Below the pieces are notes generated by a model. That model did no database searches. It was not told the DNA's origin and worked only from the letters and a program-made list of their open reading frames with translations. Shown in pieces: positions 8,368 to 16,500 of a DNA stretch of 64,000 nt (positions are counted from its first letter, which is position 1; each line of letters begins with the position of its first letter). The translations under genes were made by a program, and so were the position numbers. Source of the DNA: Thermoleophilaceae bacterium (lineage in GTDB: Bacteria > Actinomycetota > Thermoleophilia > Solirubrobacterales > Thermoleophilaceae); assembly GCA_030447725.1 (NCBI GenBank), contig JAUJOQ010000001.1, positions 780,823-844,822 of the forward strand, written 5' to 3'.

Positions 8368-9020
8368 TGCACGCAAGAGGAGCAGGAGCGGACTCGTCAA
8401 AACCCTCCGCCCAGATGCCGGCGACCGACGACCAGATCCGTGAGAAGTACCTCGAGCGCGCGATCCGTGAGCTGAACCAGCTCACGCGCGACATCCAGGG
8501 CTGTGAGCACTGCCCGCGCGGCAACCTTATGCCGGTGCTCGGGTCAGGCCACCCCCAGGCCGACATCTTCATGCTCAAGTTCGCGCCCCGCCCCTCGGAG
8601 ATCGAGGAGGGTGTCGCGTTCTACGGCCGGGCCGGCAGCGCGCTGATGAAGAGCTTCAAGCGCCTGGGTGTCGACCCGCTGGCCGTGTACGGCACGGTGT
8701 TCGTGAAGTGCCCGGTGTCCGACACCGACCTCTCGGCGCCGGAATGTCGTGCGCGGGTGCTGAACGAGGTCGCCGTGGTGCAGCCGCGGCTCGTGGTGGT
8801 GATGGGCGAGGAGGCGCGCGAGGAGCTGAACGCCCTCGGTGTGCCGCTGGCCGCCGAGCTGGCGCAGGACCCCGGCGAGATCCAGAAGCTCACCCCCAGC
8901 TGCGATGCCCTGGTCGTGCCCGACATCGACGCCTCCCTCGACGACGAGCGCTCCAAGCGCGCGTTTTGGAGCGCCTTTCGCACGCTCGGCGACTGGTACG
9001 CCGACTTCCCGCCGTACTGA
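8367..9020 (+). CDS. Uracil-DNA glycosylase superfamily protein (family 4/5-like, with Fe-S cysteines)
   Basis: 217 residues from ATG 8367, coupled to the previous stop; ATG 8415 is an alternative. Four cysteines (about 46, 49, 115 and 127) have the C-x2-C ... C ... C order of family 4 uracil-DNA glycosylases, which hold a [4Fe-4S] cluster. The FYGRAGSALMKSF block and LVVVMGEEA also fit. The first catalytic motif, usually GEAPGxxED in family 4, reads KFAPRPSEIEEG here, so the water-activating residue is altered. It may be a divergent glycosylase or a repair protein that has changed chemistry. Superfamily assignment is good; exact activity is uncertain. Confidence 0.75.
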   Translation: MHARGAGADSSKPSAQMPATDDQIREKYLERAIRELNQLTRDIQGCEHCPRGNLMPVLGSGHPQADIFMLKFAPRPSEIEEGVAFYGRAGSALMKSFKRLGVDPLAVYGTVFVKCPVSDTDLSAPECRARVLNEVAVVQPRLVVVMGEEAREELNALGVPLAAELAQDPGEIQKLTPSCDALVVPDIDASLDDERSKRAFWSAFRTLGDWYADFPPY

Positions 9021-9036
9021 GGGAAGGGGTGCGGCT

Positions 9037-10410
9037 TTACGCTCGCTCGAGCAGCGCCACACACTCGATATGCGGCGTCTGCGGGAACATGTCCACCGGC
9101 TTCACGGTCTTCAGCTCGTATCCCGCCTCCACCATCTGGCGGGCGTTGGGCGCCAGCGTGGTCGGGTTGCAAGACACGTAGACGATCCGCTGCGCCTCTG
9201 CCTCCAGCACCCTGCGCACCACCTTCTGGGACAGGCCGGCGCGCGGGGGATCGACCACCACGACGTCGGCCGAGCCCTCCTGCTCGATCAACGGGCGCAT
9301 TGCGGTGCGCACGTCGCCGGCGTAGAAGCCGGCGTTGTCCACGCTGTTGAGCTGCGCGTTGGCGATCGCGTCGGCCACCGCCTTCTCGATCACCTCGACC
9401 CCCACGACCTTGCCGGCGTCCAGCGCCAGTGCCAGCGCGATCGTGCCGATCCCGCAGTAGAGGTCGAACACCCGCTCGCGGCCGGTCAGGCCGGCCGTCT
9501 CCGAGGCAATCGCATAGAGCCGCTCCGCCATCTCGGTGTTGGTCTGAAAGAACGCGTCCGGCGAGATCTTCAGCTGCAGACGCACGCCGCGCAGGTCAAG
9601 CTCCTCGCTGAGCTCGGCCGCCCCCTTGAGGGTCTTCGTCTTGCCGCCCCGCGTGGTCTCGGCCACGCCCTCGATGCGAGTCCACAACACGCTGTCGCAC
9701 GGCAGCGCCGCGGCCAGCTCATCCTGGGCCAGCTCGCCCACGCTCGTCACCAGGCGCGCCTGCAGCTGCCCCGTGCGCCGCCCCTCGCGCACCACCAGGT
9801 TGCGCAGAAAGCCCTCGTGGGTGTGGCGGTCATAGGCGTCGAGTGAGCGCTCGCGACACCAGTCCAGCGTGGCCTGGCGCAGCTCGTCGACACGGGGCGA
9901 GGCCAGCACGTCGGATTCGATGCCGTCGATCACGTCCCAGCGCCCGGGGCGGTGAAAGCCCAGGGTCAGTCGGCCGTCCTCGGCCTGCCCGAAGGAGTAC
10001 TCCACCTTGTTGCGGTAGCGCCACTGCTCGGTGGCGGGCACGATCTTCTCGACGGGTGGGGCCTCGAAGGAGCCGAGCCGGGTGAGAGCCTCGCGCACCT
10101 GGCGCTCCTTCTCTTCGAGCTGGCGCTCGTATGACAGCACCTGCCACGGCGCGCCCGGATGAGGAGATTCCGGCTCGATCCGGTCCGGGCTCGGCTCGAG
10201 CAGGTCGACCAGGCTCGCCTCGGCGAAGGAGCGCTTGGCCTTCTCGATCCGCGCGCGCACCCGGTCGCCGGGCACGACTCCCCGGACGAACACCACGAAC
10301 CCCTCGGCTCGGCCGACCCCGGCGCCTCCGTGAGCGAGGGAGTCGATGGTGACCTCCACCTCGTCTCCCTTCCTGGGGCGGGCGCGCTGGGGGGCGGGAA
10401 GGGAGGGCAT
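9037..10410 (-). CDS. TrmA/RumA-family RNA m5U methyltransferase
   Basis: 457 residues. An N-terminal TRAM domain (VEVTIDSLAHGGAGVGR ... GDRVRARI, about 17-70) is followed by a central domain with RNKVEYSFGQ, the SAM site FDLYCGIGTIALALA (about 310), the VVVDPPRAG motif (about 385) and the catalytic-cysteine motif YVSCNPTTLA (about 413). These are diagnostic of 5-methyluridine methyltransferases that act on 23S rRNA or tRNA. The usual iron-sulfur cysteines between the TRAM and central domains are absent; the equivalent stretch reads HPGAPWQVLSYERQL. Which RNA base is modified cannot be told from sequence alone. Confidence 0.9.
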   Translation of the reverse strand: MPSLPAPQRARPRKGDEVEVTIDSLAHGGAGVGRAEGFVVFVRGVVPGDRVRARIEKAKRSFAEASLVDLLEPSPDRIEPESPHPGAPWQVLSYERQLEEKERQVREALTRLGSFEAPPVEKIVPATEQWRYRNKVEYSFGQAEDGRLTLGFHRPGRWDVIDGIESDVLASPRVDELRQATLDWCRERSLDAYDRHTHEGFLRNLVVREGRRTGQLQARLVTSVGELAQDELAAALPCDSVLWTRIEGVAETTRGGKTKTLKGAAELSEELDLRGVRLQLKISPDAFFQTNTEMAERLYAIASETAGLTGRERVFDLYCGIGTIALALALDAGKVVGVEVIEKAVADAIANAQLNSVDNAGFYAGDVRTAMRPLIEQEGSADVVVVDPPRAGLSQKVVRRVLEAEAQRIVYVSCNPTTLAPNARQMVEAGYELKTVKPVDMFPQTPHIECVALLERA

Positions 10411-10534
10411 GGACCTATGCTCGCAGGCGGGGTCTGCACCCCGAGGCCCGGCTACCCGCGGGACCGAACCCTACGACGCGGCGCGCGCGACAGCCACCGG
10501 ACCAGGGCGGAAGCGGGCGCGCCGCGGCGGTGCG

Positions 10535-12433
10535 CTAGAGGGGGGGCGACCGGCGGTCGAGGAGATACACGAACTCGCAGTTCTTGATCCTGTTGAGCTC
10601 GTTCCTGTTGACGCGCACGCGATCCTTACGGCCGGGGCCGCAGTTGACACGGTTGGCCGGCCCGACAATCGCTGCGTTGATGATGTCGTTGCCCGGCCCG
10701 CCGAGGATGCGGTCCCGGCCCTGGCCGGTGCTGATGCGATCGGCTCCGGCTCCTCCGACGAGGACATCTGACCCGAAGCCGCCCTGGAGCTTGTCGTTAC
10801 CACCGCCTCCAGAGAGCCTGTCCCGCCCGCGCGCGCCCGAGATGGCGTCCGCGCCTGCTTCGCCCCTCAGCGTGTCCGACCCGACGGCGCCGGAGAGGAT
10901 GTCGCGTCCGTTGCCGCCGAGCAGCAGGTCGTTGCCGTTGCTGCCGTCGAGCTCGTCGCGGGCGTTCCCACCCTCCACGCAGTCGTTGCCGCGGCCGCCC
11001 GACACGCGGTCCTTGCCGCCGAGGGCGAAGATCGCGTCAGAGCTGTTGGAGCCGGTGATCCGGTCCGCCTTGTTGGTGCCGACGATCGCGAAGCCCTCCC
11101 CGAAGATGGACGCTCTACAAGGGCTCTTCCCGATGCCCGGCACCTCGTCCTTCGGAACGATCTGGCCACCGGTCGCCTCGCAGAGAGACGTCCGCGGGTC
11201 GAACTGGGTTCCGTCGGGGCACCGCACATCGGTGAACACGCATCTGCCCGTGTCGCTGGACGGCGAGCTGTTGGGTGGGCAATCGACATCGGTGATCACG
11301 CACTGGTTCGTGTCGTTGAAGGGCAGGGTCCCGGGCGGGCAGACGATGTCACGCGGCCCGGCGATGTTGACGAACGCGCAGGTAACGGTCTCGCCGGCCC
11401 TGAGACGGACCAGCACGGCCCTCTCCTCGACCGAGACGCGGGTGTCGCCGGTCGGGTCGGCACACTCGATGGCGGCGACGCGGAAGGGCGCGGGCGGGGG
11501 GTCCTCGATGACCGCGTAGACGCCGGCCGGAACGTCCTCGAACACCCGCTCCTCGTCGTCCCTGAGCAGGAAGGCGGCCGGCATGAGCCCCCCGAAGGCC
11601 GTGAAGTTGAAGGGGGTCACGTTCGGCTCCTCCTCGGGCGCCGTCTGCTTCCTGATGACGATCCTGCCCTCGGGACAGACGTCGCCGCTGATGCCGGCCC
11701 TCGACTCGGCCACGATGATCTCGGCGATGCCGGGAGCCTCGATGCGCAGGGCGCGCCGGGTGAGGTCGCCGGTGGTGGCGCCATCGGCAAGCGGCCCTTC
11801 GTTCCCCATCCGTTCGTTGATGAAGATGGTGATCAAGCCGAGATTCAGGGTCATGGGCTCGCCGCCCTCGGGGATCTGGATCCGCTCGCCGTTGACGGTC
11901 AGTTCGACCAGGTTGCTCGAACTCTCGAGCGTGGCCACGCCGGCGTCGTTGCATGACGCGCGCACACGCGTGTTTGCCGCGCGAGCCCGGAGGGCCAGGC
12001 CCGGAATGTTCACGGCGAGGTCCTCAACGTCTGCTCGCGCGACGACTTGCTGCTCGAAGCTGCGAAAGCCCGGGTCGCAGGCGTCGTTGTCAGGCGGGTC
12101 GACGTCGGGGTTCGGATCGTCGTTGCGACACAGGACGTCGGTCCTGGCTGACGCGGTCGTAGTAGTGACCAGTGGCGAGTCTCCGGGTGGGATCTGCAGG
12201 TTGTTGACGCCGGCGGAATCGTCCGCGCATGGGTTCTCGTTGGGATTCGCGATCAGCGGCTCGAGCGGAGTCGCCAGCAGTGGGGTGGAAACGCGCGCGA
12301 CGCTCGAGCGACACTTGAAGGTCGCATCCGGCCCCTGAGCCGAAGCCCCCGCGGGCATGAGCAGCGTGGCGAAGACGACCGCCACCACCGACGTGAGCGC
12401 ACTGCGACGCAAGACGAACCCTGTACGCGGCAT
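10535..12433 (-). CDS. Secreted protein with C-terminal RTX-like (GGxGxDxL) repeats
   Basis: 632 residues with a Sec signal peptide (residues about 8-33, hydrophobic core VVAVVFATLLMPAGASA). Parts in order: a secreted N-terminal region; a prealbumin- or SpaA-like segment around AFLLRDDEERVFEDVPAG; three Cys-rich repeats of the type CPPGT-x-FNDTNQC; and about fourteen nonapeptide-like repeats (GGRGNDCVEGG, GGNGRDILSG, GGFGSDVLVGG) at roughly residues 455-590. Such repeats form calcium-binding beta rolls in RTX proteins and are common in secreted Solirubrobacterales proteins. No enzymatic domain is visible. Probably a cell-surface or extracellular structural or adhesive protein. Confidence 0.8.
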   Translation of the reverse strand: MPRTGFVLRRSALTSVVAVVFATLLMPAGASAQGPDATFKCRSSVARVSTPLLATPLEPLIANPNENPCADDSAGVNNLQIPPGDSPLVTTTTASARTDVLCRNDDPNPDVDPPDNDACDPGFRSFEQQVVARADVEDLAVNIPGLALRARAANTRVRASCNDAGVATLESSSNLVELTVNGERIQIPEGGEPMTLNLGLITIFINERMGNEGPLADGATTGDLTRRALRIEAPGIAEIIVAESRAGISGDVCPEGRIVIRKQTAPEEEPNVTPFNFTAFGGLMPAAFLLRDDEERVFEDVPAGVYAVIEDPPPAPFRVAAIECADPTGDTRVSVEERAVLVRLRAGETVTCAFVNIAGPRDIVCPPGTLPFNDTNQCVITDVDCPPNSSPSSDTGRCVFTDVRCPDGTQFDPRTSLCEATGGQIVPKDEVPGIGKSPCRASIFGEGFAIVGTNKADRITGSNSSDAIFALGGKDRVSGGRGNDCVEGGNARDELDGSNGNDLLLGGNGRDILSGAVGSDTLRGEAGADAISGARGRDRLSGGGGNDKLQGGFGSDVLVGGAGADRISTGQGRDRILGGPGNDIINAAIVGPANRVNCGPGRKDRVRVNRNELNRIKNCEFVYLLDRRSPPL

Positions 12434-12564
12434 CCTTACCTCTTTCCCCCGTTAGACCCTTTAGCCGCGAAAATAACAAAGATCGAGTCGATCGCGTCGC
12501 ACTAGAGCACCGGCTCATCGGTGGGGAGGCACGTTGGGGTCTGAGTGCGGCCGGCTGAGTCGGT

Positions 12565-13452
12565 CTACGCCAGCTTCTCGCCGATCGTGCTGAGCACCGT
12601 CTTGCGGTTGGCGTGGCGGCGCTCGTAGTCGCGCACCTTTCGCAGCTCGGCCGGGCTCAGATCGCTCAGCCGGCCCTGTACCTGAGCCACCGTCAGATCG
12701 TCGTAGCCGGTGATCGGAAAGCTTGGCCCGAGCCTTGCCGCGCGGCGGGCGCGATCGGCGGTGGCGATCACGGGATCGGCCTGCTTGACCGCTCCCTTCC
12801 GGGCTCGGCTGGTTGCCGTCTCGACCTGGCTGCGGGCGCGCTTGGCAGCGTCAGATCCGCGCTTGCGCGCGTCGTCGGTGCGGCCCTCTATCCCTCCGCG
12901 GCCCTTGCTCAACAGCCCTTCGAGGTCGCCGAGCACGTCGTTGGTCTGCCTGCGCCCGCGGTCGAGCAGCCCGGCCACCAGGTCCGCCGCGTCGTCGGCG
13001 GTCACGCGGCCACGCGTGACAGCGTCGGCCACCGCCTCCTCGATCCGCTCGCGGGTGAGCAGCACCAGGCCGAGCGGATCGATCAGGCGCTTGCTCAGCG
13101 CGTCGCGCAGCTCGGCCGCGCTCTTGGCGGAGATGTCGTCCCCGGGCGAAGAGCTCCGCGCGGCCGAGGAGCGCTGAGCGGAGGTGCGCTTGGCCGCCCC
13201 CTTCTTGGCCGCTGCGGAGCGCTCCTTGGACGCTTTGCGCTTGGTGGCCGCCGCCTTCTTGGCCGCGGCCGAGCGCTTGGCAGAGGAGGCCGATCCGGCG
13301 CGGGAAGAGGCAGACTTCGACCGCGAGGACGCGGACTTCGATCGCACGGACGACGCCCGGCCGCCCGACTTGGCGCTGCCCTCAGACCGCGACGCGCTCG
13401 ACGCAGGCCGACCACCCCGCTTCGACTGGCTGCTCCGTCGCTGCTCGGCCAT
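12565..13452 (-). CDS. Lys/Ala/Ser-rich (histone H1-like) protein with C-terminal helical domain
   Basis: 295 residues; ATG 13452 is preceded by GGAGGAG on the minus strand, which decides the start. Residues 1 to about 110 are a low-complexity basic tail of Ser, Lys, Arg and Ala (KSASSRSKSASSR, SAAAKKAAATKRKASK), like histone H1 or PhaF-type proteins. Then comes a helical region with DPLGLVLLTRERIEEAVADAV and GLLDRGRRQTNDVLGDLEGLL, resembling a phasin-like coiled coil. A C-terminal motif, LSDLSPAELRKVRDYERRH, follows, which recurs in actinobacterial proteins of unknown function. Likely binds DNA through the tail; a role in nucleoid or granule organisation is inference. Confidence 0.7.
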   Translation of the reverse strand: MAEQRRSSQSKRGGRPASSASRSEGSAKSGGRASSVRSKSASSRSKSASSRAGSASSAKRSAAAKKAAATKRKASKERSAAAKKGAAKRTSAQRSSAARSSSPGDDISAKSAAELRDALSKRLIDPLGLVLLTRERIEEAVADAVTRGRVTADDAADLVAGLLDRGRRQTNDVLGDLEGLLSKGRGGIEGRTDDARKRGSDAAKRARSQVETATSRARKGAVKQADPVIATADRARRAARLGPSFPITGYDDLTVAQVQGRLSDLSPAELRKVRDYERRHANRKTVLSTIGEKLA

Positions 13453-13493
13453 CTCCTCGCTCCTCCCAAGTTGTGCGCTCGCCCTTGTGCGGA

Positions 13494-14333
13494 CTATCGC
13501 ATGCCGAACGTGGCAGTGACAGGGGCGTGGTCGGACAGGCGCACACACAGCCCGTCCGGCTCGCGGACCTCACGCGCGGTCGCGGGGAGCGCGCGCGGGG
13601 GCTCCACGATGTCGAGGCCCCGGGCGAGCAGGTGATCGATCGCGTCGGGTCCGGTGGGGCGGGCGAGGCCGAGCCGGTCGTCGAGCTCGGCGAAGGCACC
13701 GGGCTCGCGCGCGGGGCGCAGGTTCAGATCGCCTCCGAAGATCAGCGGATCCGCGCCGGCGAACTCGATCGCCCGCTCGGCGCCTCGAACGACCTCGCCG
13801 TGAGCCTGTCTCGTGCCGGGCACCGACAGGTGCACGCAGGCGACGGCCAACGGCCTCCCACTGGCCAGCTCGAGCCGGGCGAGGAGCATCCGCCGCCGCT
13901 CAGGTCGGGTGGCCAGGGTCATCCTCTCCACCGCCATGATCCGGCCCGGCGCTCGCACCAGCACCATGTTCGACCCCCCCTCGTTGGAGGCGATCAGGTC
14001 GGGGTTGTGCTGCGCCAGCGCGGCACGCAGGAAGGCCAGGGAGTTTCGTGAGGTGAGTGCCGACGCCCCGCTTGCGGCGCAGCGCCGAGCGAGCGGGGCG
14101 AGCCAGCGCGGCGGCACCTCCTGGAGCAGCGCCAGCTGCCAGTCCCAGCCGTCGAGCAGTCCGGCGAACTCGTCCAGCAACGGCCGGTTCACCTGCGCGT
14201 GCGTGGCTCCCCGCTCGGTGCGCCGCAGCAGGCGCGAGCGCCAGGTATGCAGCGCGGGATCGGGCGGATGGTCGCGCCCGTGGAAGAGGTTCCAGGACAG
14301 CGCCGCCAACAGGATCGGTGAGTGGCTCGCCAT
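13494..14333 (-). CDS. Endonuclease/exonuclease/phosphatase (EEP) family hydrolase
   Basis: 279 residues. The EEP fold is shown by WNLFHGRDHPPDP near the N-terminus, LLQEVPPRW (metal-binding Glu), ACVHLSVPG, FGGDLNLRP (Asp-x-Asn), and the terminal SDHAPVTATF (Asp-His pair). The family hydrolyses phosphodiester or phosphomonoester bonds in nucleic acids or lipids; the substrate is not predictable here. No signal peptide is obvious. Its first codons (MASHSPIL) lie inside the direct repeat that starts at 14289, so its start region is shared with sequence found upstream of argF. It is divergent from the toxin island. Confidence 0.85.
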   Translation of the reverse strand: MASHSPILLAALSWNLFHGRDHPPDPALHTWRSRLLRRTERGATHAQVNRPLLDEFAGLLDGWDWQLALLQEVPPRWLAPLARRCAASGASALTSRNSLAFLRAALAQHNPDLIASNEGGSNMVLVRAPGRIMAVERMTLATRPERRRMLLARLELASGRPLAVACVHLSVPGTRQAHGEVVRGAERAIEFAGADPLIFGGDLNLRPAREPGAFAELDDRLGLARPTGPDAIDHLLARGLDIVEPPRALPATAREVREPDGLCVRLSDHAPVTATFGMR

Positions 14334-14511
14334 TTCTGACCGGAGAGCAGCTTACGAGTGCGGAGCCAGCTTGCCTGCTCGACCGGGCCGCCCGGCTGCC
14401 GGCGCGTCGCGGCCGGGGTTTGCATCGCCTGGCGTCACCCTCGATCGATGCTCAGCGGTGGACACGGAGGTGGCGGTCGCGAACTGATGCGTCTTGCGGC
14501 GCTTGGAGGGT
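14289..14511. repeat. Direct repeat R1 of the toxin island (contains an argF 5'-end copy)
   Basis: About 223 bases closely similar to 18439-18669. The stretch 14311 to about 14420 also matches 19141 to about 19260, that is the argF start region (encoding LTGEELTSAEP-x-x-LLDRAA against argF LTGGELTSAELESLLDRAA). R1 and R2 share a 15-base deletion relative to argF, so they are closer to each other than to argF. R1 ends inside the first codons of the island's accessory gene (MRLAALGG). Confidence 0.8.
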
Positions 14512-15073
14512 TGGTGCTGGCCGTCGGGATCGTCGCACAGGTCCTGGTGAGCGGCGACGGGTCGGCTCGGCGCGCCACCAGGCCGAGCGGTTCTCGTTCT
14601 CCTACCCGGCGGAGTGGGAGAAGATCGAGGGCGAGCAGCCGGTGACGGTAGGGAACTCGCCCGACTTCGGCCGCCATGTCTTCGGCTCTGACCGCGACCA
14701 CCTCGTGATCGTCGCCTACCTCCAGGACCTGCCTGACCGGATCAGCGCGGGCAACGTCGATCAGCTGATCCCCGGCTACCGGCGGATCTTCGCGCGCTTC
14801 AACGAGTCGCTGCGCGACGGCGGTCGCGAGGCCAGGGTGCTGTTGGCGCCGACGGTCACCGAGGCCGCGGGGCTGCCGGCGGTCGAGAGCCGGATGGTCT
14901 CGCTCGACGAGCGCGACCGCGAGATCCGCCCCCGTTCGATCACGATCTATCGCGGCCAGGAGCAGTACATCGTCGCCTGCCGCCGCCCCGTCGCCGAGAG
15001 CCCACAGACCACGGGGGCCGACCGCGGCTGCGAGCAGGTGCTCGAGACGCTGAGCATCGAGGGGGACGGGTGA
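14487..15073 (+). pseudogene. Secreted accessory protein of the toxin cassette (frameshifted)
   Basis: ATG 14487 opens a hydrophobic leader (MRLAALGGLVLAVGIVAQVL). The mature domain, from about 14575 in another frame, begins AERFSFSYPAEWEKIEGE and runs to the stop at 15073. One base is missing near 14570. The intact paralogue at 63082-63705 has the same order and shares F-x-(Y/F)-SYP-x-x-W-K-I, the VFGxDR block and a late Cys. The fold resembles the PsbP or DUF1795 type of single-domain secreted protein; this is a guess from the SYPxxW opening. It overlaps the toxin gene by four bases (GTGA), so the two were co-translated. Confidence 0.7.
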
Positions 15074-16500
15074 TTCGCGGCGCGCTGGGTCGCCTGTGGG
15101 GCGATCAGTCCGGTCAGACGGCGACTGAGTACCTGGGCGTGATCGTCTTGATCGCAGCGATTCTCGGGGTCCTAGCCCGAGCTGACATCGACGTCCAGAT
15201 CCGCGACGGGGTCGAGCGCCAGGTCTGTCAGGTGCTCGGTGAGGCGCGGCAGAACTGCGACGAGCAGGCCGGTGACGACCGCTCACCCGGTGAGGCTGAC
15301 GGCTCCGATGCGTCGGGCCGCGGCGACCCGCCGGGCGCTAACCCAGGCGGGGCGCCCGAGGTCGGGCCGGGCGACGCCCCACCAGCGCCCGACGCGGGAT
15401 CGGTCCAGCTGGTCTCGGTCAAGACCGGCGGCACGCCGCAGGGGTCGCCCGCTCCGAGCGGGCCAGACCCCGAGGACAACGCCGCCTGCGACGAGGGCTA
15501 TGCCCCAACCGACTCCGACGGCGAGGACAAGGTCGGCCAGGACATCCTCAATGGCCCCTCGATCCGCTGCCAGGGCGGCGTGCCGATCCTCGACCTCAAC
15601 CGGGACGGGATCGACGACAACGACCAGCGCAACCTCTTCTGCGCCTAGGCCGGCGCGTGCCCTGACGACACCGACTTCAACGAGAACGGGATCCCGGACC
15701 GGCTCGAGCCGGGAGCGTTCGACCACATCACGCCTCCCTTCAAGTGCGGCGGAGGGGAAGGAATCACCGACCCCTTCTTCGTCGACCAGTTCTGCACGAC
15801 GGAGAACCGCTACTACCGGCCCGGGCAGCCCGGGGTGGAGTGCGAGGAGGCCGACGACTCCGAGCTCTCTGACGACATCGAGGGAAAGGACGCGATCGCC
15901 TGCAAACCGACCGACGACCTCTTCGAGAAGCTCGAACGCGTCCAGCGAGAGACCGACCCGCAGCCGGAGTCGCTGTGCGAAACCCAGACCGAGAACCCGC
16001 TCCTTTGCCTCGGCCTCGCCTTCCTCGGAGGCGGGGGCCCCGGCAAAGCCGACGACGCACCCGGCTTCCTGCAGCGACTGCTCCGCCGCCTGCGCGGAAC
16101 CCGTGGGCGCCCGGCGCAGCCCGGCACCTATGTACGCAAGAACGAATCGATGAGCGACTTCAGTCGCCGCTACCAGGAGCAGCAGGGAGGGCGTCCCGGG
16201 CAGGCATACCGAGTGGATCGACCGGATGGGGGGCGGCCAGTCGACTTCGACGCGTTCGAGAACGGCACCCTGATCGACGCCAAGGGTAAGCTCGCCCAGT
16301 TCTTCGACGAGGGGGGGGCGGCCCAAGCCGTTTTTCCGCGGCCGTGAGTCGGCGCTCAAGCAAGCCAGTAGTCAGGTTGAAGCCGCTCGCGGAAGGCCGA
16401 TCGAGTGGCGCTTCGCCGAGGCCGGGCCTGCCCGATACTTTCGTCTGCTGTTCGGGAGGAAAAGATCTCCATTCGCGTCAGACATGTGCCTCCCAAGTGA
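15070..16500 (+). pseudogene. Polymorphic toxin with Flp-type prepilin leader and Tox-REase-5-like C-terminus (inactivated)
   Basis: GTG 15070 overlaps the accessory gene. Residues 1-45 are a Flp-type prepilin leader: SGQTATEYLGVIVLIAAILG fits G/XXXXEY followed by a hydrophobic helix. A Pro/Gly/Asp-rich linker and a Cys-containing region follow, with LDLNRDGIDDNDQ and DTDFNENGIPDRLEPG, which look like calcium-binding or thrombospondin-3-type loops. The C-terminus holds PVDFDAFENGTLIDAKGK, then ESALKQASSQVEAARG, PIEWRFAEAGPARYFRLLF and KISIRVRHVPPK, the pattern of the nuclease-fold Tox-REase-5 family (Asp ... Asp-x-Lys core). Lesions: in-frame TAG 15646-15648, a +1 slip in the G8 tract at 16311, and a missing base near 16456. 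The restored stop (16498-16500) overlaps the immunity ATG. Family name by recall, not by search. Confidence 0.72.
16311..16318. repeat. G8 homopolymer tract at the toxin frameshift
   Basis: Eight consecutive G residues inside the toxin gene. With seven, the frame continues as DEGGRPKPFFRGRESALKQ, which is the expected toxin sequence. With eight, translation runs into a stop at 16345-16347. Slippage here could switch the toxin C-terminus, or the extra base may be a sequencing error. Confidence 0.6.

Noticed and set aside
6583-8400. A 605-codon open frame on the minus strand
   Set aside because: It is the mirror of the GT4-PHP gene; in GC-rich DNA the opposite strand often stays open. Its translation is low-complexity (Arg/Gly/His-rich) with no motif.
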